Assembly: GCA_026397575.1 (NCBI GenBank)
Contig: JAPLUP010000068.1
Location: forward strand, 1 to 12,484
Source of the DNA: Candidatus Zixiibacteriota bacterium
GTDB lineage: Bacteria; Zixibacteria; MSB-5A5; CAIYYT01
Length of the DNA stretch: 12,484 bases
Direction: 5' to 3'
In this document: positions 1-7,968 of the stretch, in pieces
Layout of the letters: every line of letters begins with the position of its first letter
Numbering within the stretch: the first letter of the stretch is position 1
The notes under the pieces: model-generated
What the model was told of the DNA's origin: nothing
The model's database searches: none
The model's input: the letters and a program-made list of their open reading frames with translations, nothing else
Program-made: the position numbers and the translations under genes

Positions 1-819
1 AAAGTCGGTTGGGTATTCGTCAAAGCGACCGCACCGATAATCTTGGCGCTGACCGTTATCGCTTTCGGTAGCAGCTATCTGCAAGTCGGCAACGTTTTTT
101 CAACCACTGCGCTGGAACCGAAGTTCGATAAGCTCGATCTCATCAAAGGTGCGAAGAATCTGCTTACCCTCAAGTCGCTCGTTGCGCTGGCGCGCGACGT
201 CTTCAAGCTGGCGCTCATCGGTCTGATAGCCTATTACGCCATCAAGAAGGAAGTCCCAACCCTCGTGACGTTTCCGCAGCTGAGCGCCGGTGAAATCGGC
301 ACCTCAATGATCAGCATCTCCGTGCGCATTGCTTTCAAGATTCTCTTGGCGCTGCTTATACTAGCGGCACTCGACTTCGCCTACCAGCGTTTCGACTACT
401 TGCGCGGTTTGCGCATGTCGCACCAGGACATTAAGGAAGAATTCAAGACGACTGAGGGTGATCCGCTCACGAAGGGCAGAATTCGCTCTATCCAGAGAGA
501 ACAGGCGCGCCGTCGCATGATGCAGGATGTCCCCAAAGCTGATGTCGTGATCACAAACCCGACTCAGCTTGCCGTCGCACTCAAATACGATGCCGACAAG
601 ATGGACGCTCCCACGGTGATTGCCAAAGGCGAACGGCTGGTGGCACAGGCGATCAAGAAAATCGCTCAGGAAGCCGGTATTCCCATCATCGAAAACAAAC
701 CGCTGGCGCAGGCGCTGTTCAAAACCGTCGAGATCGGCATGCAGGTGCCGGGGCATCTCTACCGCACGGTCGCCGAAGTGCTCGCCTACGTTTACAGCCT
801 GAAGGGGAAGGGTAGGTAG
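1..819 (+). CDS. flhB: FlhB, flagellar type III export switch protein (5' end missing)
   Basis: Inner-membrane component of the flagellar type III export apparatus that switches export from rod/hook to filament substrates. The frame is open from base 1, so about 85 N-terminal residues lie outside the window (272 of the usual roughly 355 are present). The TTG at 43 is an internal leucine codon, not a start. Remaining hydrophobic segments, a basic linker (codons around 420-520) and the cytoplasmic domain are visible. The autocleavage site at 556-567 reads NPTQ instead of the usual NPTH, and the following ALKYD, APTVIAKG and ENKPLAQALF stretches match the family closely. It ends in VAEVLAYVYSLK and is followed 8 bases later by flhA, the normal gene order. 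Identification is secure. Confidence 0.96.
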   Translation, partial: KVGWVFVKATAPIILALTVIAFGSSYLQVGNVFSTTALEPKFDKLDLIKGAKNLLTLKSLVALARDVFKLALIGLIAYYAIKKEVPTLVTFPQLSAGEIGTSMISISVRIAFKILLALLILAALDFAYQRFDYLRGLRMSHQDIKEEFKTTEGDPLTKGRIRSIQREQARRRMMQDVPKADVVITNPTQLAVALKYDADKMDAPTVIAKGERLVAQAIKKIAQEAGIPIIENKPLAQALFKTVEIGMQVPGHLYRTVAEVLAYVYSLKGKGR

Positions 820-827
820 GAACGGCA

Positions 828-2888
828 ATGTTCAAGTTCAGCCAATACGCCGATATCTTTCTCGCCATAGGCGTCGTGCTGATTATCGGCGTACTGATTA
901 TCCCGATTCCGACGATGGGACTCGACTTGTTGCTTGCGGCCAACATCACACTGTCGCTGGTGATCCTGCTGACAACGCTCTATCTCAAGCGCCCGCTGGA
1001 CTTTTCCGTGTTCCCCGGCTTGTTGTTGGTCGTCACGCTATTTCGACTCTCATTGAACGTGGCTGCCACCCGCTTGATCCTGGGCGAAGGTTATGCCGGA
1101 ACGGTGATCAACTCCTTCGGTAATTTCGTCGTCAAAGGCAATTATGTCATCGGATTTATCATCTTCATCATTTTAGTAATCATCCAGTTCGTCGTAATCA
1201 CGAAAGGCGCCGGCCGCATCAGTGAGGTGGCCGCTCGCTTCACGTTGGATGCCATGCCCGGCAAACAGATGGCAATTGATGCTGATCTTAACGCCGGTCT
1301 GATCAATGAAGATGACGCTCGCCGTCGTCGCAGCGATATCACGCGCGAAGCCGATTTTTATGGCGCAATGGACGGCGCTTCCAAGTTTGTCCGCGGTGAC
1401 GCCGTCGCCGGCATCCTGATCACCATGGTCAATGTCATCGGCGGTTTTATCATCGGCGTCGCGCAGCAAGGGATCCCGCTGGCGGAAGCAGTCAAGAAAT
1501 ACACGCTCTTATCAATTGGTGACGGCCTGGTCACCCAAATCCCCGCGCTCATCGTTGCTACCGCTTCCGGTATCCTCGTGACGCGCGCCGCCGGTGATTC
1601 AAACCTGGGGAGTGAAATCGCCAAGCAGGTCACGCTTCAACCCAAAGCCCTTGCGATCGCCTCCGGGTTGGTCTTTGCGCTGGGCATTGTCCCCGGCATG
1701 CCGTTTGTGCCGTTCACCTTCTTCAGCATTCTGGTCGGGCTTGCCGCCTATCTCATCATGCAGGCAGACAAACGGCGTCAAGCAGAAAAAGACACTAAAG
1801 AGGTTCATATCGTTCCGCAGGAGACCAAAACACCTACTGAACAAGCCGAAGAATCGCTGCGTCTCGACACGCTCGAAGTTGAAATAGGTTATGGCTTGAT
1901 CCCTTTGGTCGATACCCAGCAGGGGGGTGATTTGCTTGAACGCATCGCCACAATTCGCCGCCAGTTGGCCACCGAGATGGGTGTTATCCTGCCGCCGATT
2001 CGCATTCGCGATAACGTGCAGCTAAGACCCAATCTCTATGAGGTGAAGCTCAAGGGCAGTAACGTCGCCCACTTTGAACTAATGGTCGATCACTATCTGG
2101 CCATCAATCCGGGTCATCTCGACGACGATCTCGAGGGCTTCCCAACCTACGAGCCCGCCTTCGGCATGTCCGCCAAATGGATCGTCCAGAACTACAAGGA
2201 ACTGGCGGAACTGAAGGGTTTCACGGTTGTCGAACCGGCCGCCGTGATGGCGACCCACCTAACCGAGATCATCAAGACCCATGCCGCCGAGATTTTCACG
2301 CGCCAGGATGTCAAGAACCTTGTCGAACGCGTCAAACGCGAAGCGCCCGCTGCGGTCGAAGATGTCGTTGGCGATCTCGTGCCGCTATCAACTTTGCAGA
2401 AAGTGCTTCAGAATCTGCTGACCGAACGCATCAGCATCCGCGACATGGTAACAATATTGGAAACGCTGGCCGACTATTCCCAGCAGACCAAAGACTCTGA
2501 TGTTCTGACCGAATACGTTCGGATGGCATTGCGACGCACGATTACCAATAGCTATAGAAACAGCGACAATCAAATGAACGTGTTCACCCTCGACCCGCAA
2601 ACGGAGAAATTCCTTTCCGATAATGTGCAGGCAACCAAGCAGGGTTTGATGCTGGTGCTGCCGCCGGCCAAGGGTGAAGTGCTGATCAGCAAGATCAAGG
2701 CAGCGTGCGAAATGATGGGACGCGAAGGTCTCACCCCCGTACTGCTGGTCAGCCCCAATATCCGCTTGGCGTTGCGCCGCTATGTGCAGGGCGCAATACC
2801 GAACATCGTAGTGATCTCGTATTCGGAGGTCCTACCTGACGTTGAAGTTTACTCTAAACAAGCAGTGAGCATATACGATGCTGATTAA
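828..2888 (+). CDS. flhA: FlhA, flagellar type III export gate protein
   Basis: Largest membrane protein of the flagellar export gate, forming a nonameric ring whose cytoplasmic domain docks chaperone-substrate complexes and helps use the proton motive force. The length of 686 residues is normal. Hydrophobic segments fill roughly residues 8-320. The FHIPEP-family signature lies at about residues 62-85 (FPGLLLVVTLFRLSLNVAATR), and the conserved cytoplasmic loop RFTLDAMPGKQMAIDADLN lies at 137-155. The soluble C-terminal domain starts near residue 325. The ATG at 828 gives a typical N-terminus directly before the first membrane segment, with only a weak Shine-Dalgarno (TAGGAA, 817-822). The last 11 bases overlap flhF, suggesting translational coupling. 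No unusual residues were noticed. Confidence 0.97.
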   Translation: MFKFSQYADIFLAIGVVLIIGVLIIPIPTMGLDLLLAANITLSLVILLTTLYLKRPLDFSVFPGLLLVVTLFRLSLNVAATRLILGEGYAGTVINSFGNFVVKGNYVIGFIIFIILVIIQFVVITKGAGRISEVAARFTLDAMPGKQMAIDADLNAGLINEDDARRRRSDITREADFYGAMDGASKFVRGDAVAGILITMVNVIGGFIIGVAQQGIPLAEAVKKYTLLSIGDGLVTQIPALIVATASGILVTRAAGDSNLGSEIAKQVTLQPKALAIASGLVFALGIVPGMPFVPFTFFSILVGLAAYLIMQADKRRQAEKDTKEVHIVPQETKTPTEQAEESLRLDTLEVEIGYGLIPLVDTQQGGDLLERIATIRRQLATEMGVILPPIRIRDNVQLRPNLYEVKLKGSNVAHFELMVDHYLAINPGHLDDDLEGFPTYEPAFGMSAKWIVQNYKELAELKGFTVVEPAAVMATHLTEIIKTHAAEIFTRQDVKNLVERVKREAPAAVEDVVGDLVPLSTLQKVLQNLLTERISIRDMVTILETLADYSQQTKDSDVLTEYVRMALRRTITNSYRNSDNQMNVFTLDPQTEKFLSDNVQATKQGLMLVLPPAKGEVLISKIKAACEMMGREGLTPVLLVSPNIRLALRRYVQGAIPNIVVISYSEVLPDVEVYSKQAVSIYDAD

Positions 2889-3801
2889 GAACTTCCAAGC
2901 AGGCACCATTCAAGAGGCCCTCGATCTGGTGCGAAAAGAATTTGGACGCGAGGCCGTGATTCTGAAGACGGACATCATCAAGGACAATGGCAGAAGGCTG
3001 TTCTCCGTCACTGCCGCCAAGGACTTTCAGGAAGATTTGATAGTAGCTACAGCGGTTGTAACACCATCGGTCGCTAAGCAGCCGATGCCCGCCTCATTTC
3101 CCGTGGTTCCACCTCTGGCGCTACGGATTTGTCGCAAACTCCAGCAGTCAAAAAGCTCCAGCCGTGACGATCTGGCTAAGATCATTCATGAGATGACAGC
3201 GAAGCAAGCGTCATTTCCGGAAAATGAAAAGAATATCGTCTTTGTCGGACCATGTGGCTCCGGCAAAAGCTCCCTACTGGCCAAGTTCGCGGCGGAACTG
3301 GTGTTCAACCGCAGGCGGCAGGTCACGTTGTCGACTCTCGACTACTTCCGTCCGGGAGCCGAACAAGAGGTCAGCAGCATTGCCGATGTCCTCAGCATCG
3401 CGCAGGACGACGGCAATGGCAACGGCAAACGTCCTAAGGCAAACAGCAGTTGCCATCTCGTCGACACAACTGGTCTGGTCGTCGGAGATGAGGAAAGCTT
3501 TGCCGATTTGCAGACATCGCTGGAGAAGATTCGCGGCCGCTACACGATTCTCGTGCTTTCCCTGACCACGAGTTGGAAAAACAACCGTCGTTTTCTCGAT
3601 CACTGTCTGCCACTCGGAATCGATGCGATCACTCTCACGCAGCTCGATGTGGCTCAGAGTTGTGGCGCCATCGTCAACATCGCGGCGCATGACTATCCAC
3701 CGATCATCGGTGTCAGCGAATCACGTCTTCCCACCGGTAGAGTCACGCCGTTTGACGCTCGACGCTATCTCGACAAGCTGATTGGAGATGACAATGGCTA
3801 A
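2878..3801 (+). CDS. flhF: FlhF, SRP-type GTPase, short and with altered G motifs
   Basis: FlhF is the SRP-family GTPase that helps place the flagellum and recruit early basal-body parts. The N-terminal B domain is recognisable (EALDLVRKEFGREAVILKT, residues 13-31). The G domain has a P-loop GPCGSGKSS (124-132), a G2-like DYFRPGAEQ (155-163), and TQLD (254-257) followed by a segment parallel to the family's TKLDETSSLG. At 307 residues it is shorter than most FlhF proteins, mainly because the linker between the B and NG domains is brief. Several nucleotide-binding motifs deviate: DTTG (196-199) for DTAG, TQLD for TKLD, and a non-standard closing loop near 278-284. The ATG lies inside the end of flhA and has no strong Shine-Dalgarno. 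Position between flhA and flhG supports the call; GTPase strength is uncertain. Confidence 0.88.
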   Translation: MLIKNFQAGTIQEALDLVRKEFGREAVILKTDIIKDNGRRLFSVTAAKDFQEDLIVATAVVTPSVAKQPMPASFPVVPPLALRICRKLQQSKSSSRDDLAKIIHEMTAKQASFPENEKNIVFVGPCGSGKSSLLAKFAAELVFNRRRQVTLSTLDYFRPGAEQEVSSIADVLSIAQDDGNGNGKRPKANSSCHLVDTTGLVVGDEESFADLQTSLEKIRGRYTILVLSLTTSWKNNRRFLDHCLPLGIDAITLTQLDVAQSCGAIVNIAAHDYPPIIGVSESRLPTGRVTPFDARRYLDKLIGDDNG

Positions 3802-4660
3802 CGGCCCAACCACCAAACAGCATCGTGCTATGGTGATAGCCGTCTGCTCAGGCAAAGGTGGCGTCGGTAAGTCAACGCTGGCAATCTTTGTCGCTTCCCG
3901 ATTGGCTGCCGCCGGCAAGAGCACGCTCCTGATCGATGCCGATTTTGGCATCGGCGATGTCGCAACGATGACAAACCAGACTCCCCTGGTCGGTTTCGAA
4001 CAGATTCTGGCTGGTGAAGCCAAGCTCGAAGAGGCCGTCCTTCGTTTCGGGCCTCGCTTATCAATTATCGGCACACTCCCGGGTGCTCATTTCGAAGCGG
4101 CACTGATTAATGAACAGGGATTGGCTAATTGTCGGCAGTTTGACTCGCACTATGACGTTATCGTGCTCGATACTCCCTCGACAATCGATCCGCTGAATCT
4201 GAATCTAATCGCCGGCAGTGATCTTGCTCTGTCCATCATTACTTCGCGAATCCCAGCAATTGCCGACTCTTACGTGCAACTTAAGCGCATTACCCAGACC
4301 GGAGGCAAAGTCGCCACCGGTTTTGTCGTAAATCAAGTTGAGTCGGAAGTGGAAGGCAATCAGACGATCACCAAATTTGGTGAGTTGGTCGACCGTTTCC
4401 TCGGACACTCGATTCCCGCGCTCGGTATTGTGGAAACAGACCCCCGTATCGCCAAAGCCACGGAAAGCCAATCACTTCTGGAACTGACCCGCCAACCAGG
4501 TGGCTTCGGCCGCAAAGCCGAAAAGATGATCAAGACTCTACTGGAGAAGCATGTGAGCCTACCCCAGGGCGGCTGTTCAATTTGGGAACACCTATCAGCG
4601 ACGATTTTGCTAAAAAGTGAAAACGTCTTTGACGATACCAGAGTGCTGGTACGTGTATAG
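3794..4660 (+). CDS. flhG: FlhG/FleN-type MinD-like ATPase
   Basis: MinD/ParA-family ATPase that limits flagellar number and normally works with FlhF. The deviant Walker A SGKGGVGKS lies at residues 19-27, the Walker A' region LLIDADFGIGD at 45-55 and the Walker B region VIVLDTPSTID at 122-132. I chose the ATG at 3794 because GGAG at 3784-3787 lies 6 bases upstream; ATG 3788 and TTG 3782 are in frame but touch or precede this site. From 3794 the protein is 288 residues. It overlaps the end of flhF by 8 bases. The N-terminus before the P-loop is short and shows no DQAxxLR motif, the element that in other FlhG proteins stimulates FlhF. The last 30 or so residues (after EKHVSLP) do not resemble the usual FlhG end. 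Confidence 0.9.
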   Translation: MANGPTTKQHRAMVIAVCSGKGGVGKSTLAIFVASRLAAAGKSTLLIDADFGIGDVATMTNQTPLVGFEQILAGEAKLEEAVLRFGPRLSIIGTLPGAHFEAALINEQGLANCRQFDSHYDVIVLDTPSTIDPLNLNLIAGSDLALSIITSRIPAIADSYVQLKRITQTGGKVATGFVVNQVESEVEGNQTITKFGELVDRFLGHSIPALGIVETDPRIAKATESQSLLELTRQPGGFGRKAEKMIKTLLEKHVSLPQGGCSIWEHLSATILLKSENVFDDTRVLVRV

Positions 4661-4664
4661 AGAC

Positions 4665-4691
4665 TAAACATGTCTAAAATGATCGTGATAA
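4665..4691 (+). promoter_or_regulatory. Possible sigma-28 promoter upstream of fliA
   Basis: TAAA at 4665-4668 is followed by exactly 15 bases and then CGTGATAA at 4684-4691. The sigma-28 (FliA) consensus is TAAA-N15-GCCGATAA, so the -35 core, the spacing and the GATAA half of the -10 fit, while the first three -10 bases do not. It lies in the only gap (62 bases) between flhG and fliA, and the start site would give a leader of about 25 bases. This would let FliA sustain its own expression. Two partial matches in AT-rich DNA could arise by chance. Confidence 0.4.
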
Positions 4692-4722
4692 CTATGTTCG
4701 TCAGGAAAGGCGCAGAACGAGT

Positions 4723-5481
4723 ATGAATGTAGCAAACGCATGGAAGGACTACCGTACTACCGGCGACCCGGAGATCAGAAAAAGACTGCTCTCGTACTAC
4801 CTCCCGCTGGTCAAAAACGTGGCCGGCAGATTGGCAATGGGTTTTCCCAAAACCGTAGAGCTTGCCGATCTGGTCAACACCGGCGTCATCGGACTCATCG
4901 AAGCCTTCGCCAACTTCGACCACAATCGTGGAATTAAGTTTGAAACTTACGCCGTGCCCCGCATTCGAGGCGCCATCCTCGATGAACTGCGCTCTCTTGA
5001 TTGGGTTCCACGCTCAACTCGCGCCAAGTCGCGCGAACTCGACCGTGCGGTGCAGGAGTTGGAAAGGCGTACGGGACGAAAGCCCTCGCATCGAGAATTG
5101 GCCAAATACATGAACATCACCGTTGATGAATTCACCTCCACTCTTGACGATGTCAGCGGCGCCACGCTGCTGTCACTTGACGAACTGATTTACCGTGAAG
5201 AGGATAATCGCCAGATTCCCCGAGTGGAAACGCTTGAAGGCAGACGTGACATGTCCGTGCTGGGGGAGATCGAGGAGATGGAACTGCGCGCCTATCTCGG
5301 TGTGGCGATTGCCAACCTGACCGAACAGGAGCGATTGGTCGTCGCTCTCTATTACTATGAGGAACTGACACTGAAGGAAATCGGCGAAGTGATGCAGATT
5401 TCTGAATCGCGCGTGTCGCAGATACACACCAAGTCAGTGTCGAAACTTCGAAATCTCGTAAGAGACAAATTCGCGATGTAG
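4723..5481 (+). CDS. fliA: FliA, flagellar sigma-28 factor
   Basis: Alternative RNA polymerase sigma factor of the FliA/WhiG/SigD type, which recognises TAAA-N15-GCCGATAA promoters of late flagellar, motor and chemotaxis genes. Region 2 is at about residues 20-100, including YYLPLVKNVAGRL, ELADLVNTGVIGLIEAF and the strongly conserved RIRGAILDELRSLDWVPRS. Region 3 is around 105-165. Region 4 (about 195-248) carries the helix-turn-helix TLKEIGEVMQISESRVSQIH. The 252-residue length is normal. The ATG at 4723 is 12 bases from the nearest purine-rich site (AGGAAAGG, 4703-4710), a rather long spacing, but no better in-frame start exists. The placement directly after flhG is typical. No anti-sigma FlgM is in the window. 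A perfect target promoter appears at 12351-12377. Confidence 0.96.
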   Translation: MNVANAWKDYRTTGDPEIRKRLLSYYLPLVKNVAGRLAMGFPKTVELADLVNTGVIGLIEAFANFDHNRGIKFETYAVPRIRGAILDELRSLDWVPRSTRAKSRELDRAVQELERRTGRKPSHRELAKYMNITVDEFTSTLDDVSGATLLSLDELIYREEDNRQIPRVETLEGRRDMSVLGEIEEMELRAYLGVAIANLTEQERLVVALYYYEELTLKEIGEVMQISESRVSQIHTKSVSKLRNLVRDKFAM

Positions 5482-5492
5482 GTGGAAGAGCT

Positions 5493-5981
5493 ATGGCCGA
5501 TTCGATTGCCGTTCCGGATAACCTTGCCAAGACGCCACTGGCAGAGCGGGTGAATCAATTGCAGAGGACTGCTGGTGATATCGATCAGCATCAAGCGACT
5601 CAGTTGGTTCAGGACAAGCACATCCAGCGCCAGCATGAAGCTGTCGCCCCGGAAAAGACCGATGAAGCCGTGATCCACCGCGACGGTGAAAAGAGGGAGC
5701 AGCCACGCAAAGAAAAGAAAAAGCATCAAGAAGCACCCCCGCAGTCTCGGAAACTGTACCGGTGCGCACGCGCGCCCCGCGAACCACGACTGCTCCCAGA
5801 CCACCGAAGCTTGTCCGCAGAGCCGGCGCTGTTACCGCAAGTCGCACCGAGAAATACCTCGAAGCGGTGCGCATGTACCGACAGGGCAGTGACAAGGGCA
5901 CAATCGAAAAAGCGCTCGGCATTTCCTTCATGGAATTGGAACTGCTCGGGAGGATCAAATGACGACAGTAGTAGCGCCTGA
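5493..5981 (+). CDS. Small charged flagellar-operon protein, probably frameshifted
   Basis: The ATG at 5493 has AGGTGG at 5480-5485, and the first 75 or so residues are polar, rich in Q, E and K, and look like the small Lys/Glu-rich proteins often found after fliA or in flagellar operons. Function unknown. From about residue 80 the frame turns into sequence unlike a real protein (many Arg, Cys, Ser and Trp), while the -1 frame becomes clearly protein-like and ends at 5962. No hydrophobic segment or signal peptide is visible. The simplest reading is one gene of about 156 residues, 5493-5962, with one base missing or a -1 slip between about 5711 and 5742, where A- and C-runs lie. The open frame itself continues to 5981. 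Two separate overlapping genes cannot be excluded. Confidence 0.6.
   Translation: MADSIAVPDNLAKTPLAERVNQLQRTAGDIDQHQATQLVQDKHIQRQHEAVAPEKTDEAVIHRDGEKREQPRKEKKKHQEAPPQSRKLYRCARAPREPRLLPDHRSLSAEPALLPQVAPRNTSKRCACTDRAVTRAQSKKRSAFPSWNWNCSGGSNDDSSSA
5690..5962 (+). CDS. C-terminal part of the frameshifted protein, DUF6115-like tail
   Basis: This is the open stretch in the frame -1 relative to the gene starting at 5493. It encodes a Pro/Arg/Thr-rich linker followed by about 35 residues (TEKYLEAVRMYRQGSDKGTI and on, ending MELELLGRIK). That end resembles the short helical tail of DUF6115/DUF2802-type flagellar-operon proteins, in which a small helix-turn-helix-like unit closes the protein. There is no ATG before 5879, and the only plausible independent start, GTG 5762, has no Shine-Dalgarno. 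This is why I take it as the second half of the preceding gene rather than a gene of its own. The family match is from memory and weak. Confidence 0.5.
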   Translation, partial: KEGAATQRKEKASRSTPAVSETVPVRTRAPRTTTAPRPPKLVRRAGAVTASRTEKYLEAVRMYRQGSDKGTIEKALGISFMELELLGRIK

Positions 5982-5996
5982 CAGAGGAAAACAATC

Positions 5997-7187
5997 ATGA
6001 GCAACGAATCACCCCTGTTTCTGACGAAGGTTGAGTGTCCGGTTTGTAAGACCGTTAACGAATTCGAAACCATCAAGGTTGGCGCCTATGTCGAGGAGGA
6101 TCACGACACAGACTTCTGCCCCAAGGGCCGCCGTTGGCACAACCCCAAGTACGCGATTTACAATCCACTACTCTTTTTCATGGCGACCTGCGAGAACTGC
6201 TATTACACACGCGAGTTCAATCAGACGTTCCGGGATTGGAAGAATGACTCCGCCTTCCGCACCTATCGGCAGAAAACCGTTCAGAGTCGCCATCTTGAGG
6301 CCCTGGCCGTTGACGGTTCCATTATCAAGATGATGGGTCAGAGACGCGACCCACAGGGCAATCCGCTGGGCACGGCCGTCGTCAAGTTCCTGCTCGGGGT
6401 CTATGACGAGTTGCTCAATGAACACCCGCATAAGCTCGACGTTGGCCGCTTCTATCTGCGCATCGCTTGGCTCTACCGCGAACACCTCGGAGGACCTAAC
6501 ATCATGGCTTCGCAATCGGCGCACTTTGCCCACGACATCGAGAAAGCTTACGCCCGGCTAAAGCAAGCGCGGGACACTCTGGCCACAAATGTCGGCCATG
6601 TTTCCGACCTCGTCGCCACGGCTTTCTCCGATCGTGAAGGCGCGATGGAGCAATCAGCGGAATTCCTCTCCGTTGGCGAAACCCTCAAGACCAATCTCGC
6701 CCGAATCGCCGAGCAGGAGGCCGCGCTCGCCGCTACTATCGCGCAGATGGGACAGACGGTCGAAGACAACAGTCGCGTTCTGCATCATCGGTCCGAATCT
6801 GGCCGGCAGGGTACAATTGGCTTTGGCGGGTATCCTTCTTTGGAGGATTTTTTGCGCCAGGTCAAGACCCGCTGGGAGTTTGCTCCACTCAACGAACACG
6901 ACGCCTTGTTCTATGCGATTGAATTCTACAAATCGGCGCTGGAAGATGGTCATGAGATTCAGCAGGGCAACCAACAAATTCAGGCAACATATCTGATTGC
7001 CGAACTGTCGCGGCGTGTGTCTCGCAATGTTGAAGCCAAGCTATACTTCAACAATACGATTAAAGCCGGCCAGCAGTTCATCTTTGACAACCGGGGGGAC
7101 CAGACGCGCACGGCCCTAGCCAAGAAAATCACGGAATTGGCTCTGGCGCAGGGAAGAGCAAATCTTGCTGCAATCAAAGGTGACTAG
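5997..7187 (+). CDS. DUF2225 protein with zinc-ribbon cysteines
   Basis: Cytoplasmic protein of the DUF2225 family, function unknown. The N-terminus has CPVC (residues 14-17), a DTDFC segment (37-41) and CENC (65-68), a spacing that fits a zinc-binding module, and NPLLF before the second Cys pair is typical of the family. A long helical, coiled-coil-like stretch covers about 180-258, rich in Ala, Glu and Gln. A second helical region (about 300-395) looks TPR-like (FYAIEFYKSALEDG; YFNNTIKAGQQ). At 396 residues it is longer than the 230-300 residues I would expect, probably because of the middle helices. The ATG at 5997 has AGGA 8 bases upstream. Its stop overlaps the next start by one base. 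Position between fliA and PilZ genes suggests a link to motility, but no role can be assigned. Confidence 0.85.
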   Translation: MSNESPLFLTKVECPVCKTVNEFETIKVGAYVEEDHDTDFCPKGRRWHNPKYAIYNPLLFFMATCENCYYTREFNQTFRDWKNDSAFRTYRQKTVQSRHLEALAVDGSIIKMMGQRRDPQGNPLGTAVVKFLLGVYDELLNEHPHKLDVGRFYLRIAWLYREHLGGPNIMASQSAHFAHDIEKAYARLKQARDTLATNVGHVSDLVATAFSDREGAMEQSAEFLSVGETLKTNLARIAEQEAALAATIAQMGQTVEDNSRVLHHRSESGRQGTIGFGGYPSLEDFLRQVKTRWEFAPLNEHDALFYAIEFYKSALEDGHEIQQGNQQIQATYLIAELSRRVSRNVEAKLYFNNTIKAGQQFIFDNRGDQTRTALAKKITELALAQGRANLAAIKGD

Positions 7188-7945
7188 TGGACAGAATAGC
7201 TAATCGTGAGCAGACAATCGTCGGTCCACTGAAGATTTGGGACAAGCTGGAACTTGTCTTCGAAGAGGACGGCAAGCAAGGTCGATATCGCACGCGAGTT
7301 GAAGACGTCGAAGGCGACTCGCTGGTAATCGATCGACCGTCTTTGTTGACGGGTGATGCGCTGTTTCGCGTCGGCGGTGCTTTTGTCGCTTGGTTTATCA
7401 AGTCCGATTCGGCATACACCTTCCCCGGCAAAGTTCTCAAGAAAGTCGAAGGTGATCTTGACATTTACTGGATCAACAAGCCGAATTCGGTCGACCGAAA
7501 TCAGCGTCGTCGTTTCTACCGCATAGCTGATGATTCTCCGGTTTCGGTTATCATCGCAGACCATCTCATCAAAGAGCAGGATCCTGGGGCTGATGTCAAA
7601 GTGTTCGAGGGGATCGCGCTTGATATCTCCGGCAACGGTATGCACCTCCGGTCGAAACTTGACGCCAACGTCGGAACCAAAGTGCTGTTGACGCCTCGAT
7701 TCAGGGATTTGAAACGCGAATTCTTCTTGATTGGAGTCATCCGACGCAAGGAGAGTCTCAGCGATAACTGGTATGGCTACGGTATCGAGTTTTTCACGAT
7801 CGAAGAAGTGCGCCAGCTCTTTAGCTCGTTTCCCGCCCACATACTGCCGAAGCAATACCTGACGTTCAACGAGAATCAGCGCTCGCTGCTGCTCAATCAC
7901 ATCTTCGCCAAGCAGTTAGCTCTCAAGAAAAAAGGACTCATCTAA
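7187..7945 (+). CDS. YcgR-type PilZ flagellar brake protein (c-di-GMP receptor)
   Basis: Two-domain protein of the YcgR/FlgZ/DgrA kind. Residues about 10-100 form a beta-rich N-terminal domain like the PilZN/YcgR N-domain. A PilZ domain follows with the c-di-GMP-binding RxxxR motif (R108 and R112 in QRRRFYR) and DISGNG (146-151, the D/N-x-S-x-x-G motif), both complete. In Escherichia and Salmonella the c-di-GMP-bound protein slows or biases the motor; the same role here is inference. It starts with GTG at 7187, which overlaps the TAG of the DUF2225 gene by one base, with AAGGTGA just upstream. At 252 residues the length is close to YcgR. The C-terminus carries a basic, helical tail (about 215-252). 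Confidence 0.85.
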   Translation: MDRIANREQTIVGPLKIWDKLELVFEEDGKQGRYRTRVEDVEGDSLVIDRPSLLTGDALFRVGGAFVAWFIKSDSAYTFPGKVLKKVEGDLDIYWINKPNSVDRNQRRRFYRIADDSPVSVIIADHLIKEQDPGADVKVFEGIALDISGNGMHLRSKLDANVGTKVLLTPRFRDLKREFFLIGVIRRKESLSDNWYGYGIEFFTIEEVRQLFSSFPAHILPKQYLTFNENQRSLLLNHIFAKQLALKKKGLI

Positions 7946-7968
7946 TACAGACAGACAGGAGAATACAA

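Noticed and set aside
33..40. ACCGATAA, similar to a sigma-28 -10 box, inside flhB
   Set aside because: The bases 15 upstream (14-17) are TATT, not TAAA, and the site lies in a coding region with no gene start near.
361..828. Open frame on the - strand opposite flhB
   Set aside because: It is antisense to a conserved part of flhB, has no ribosome site and no recognisable product.
7184..7900. 238-codon - strand frame opposite the YcgR-like gene
   Set aside because: It mirrors the real gene, which shows PilZ motifs in the + frame; the reverse product has no family features.
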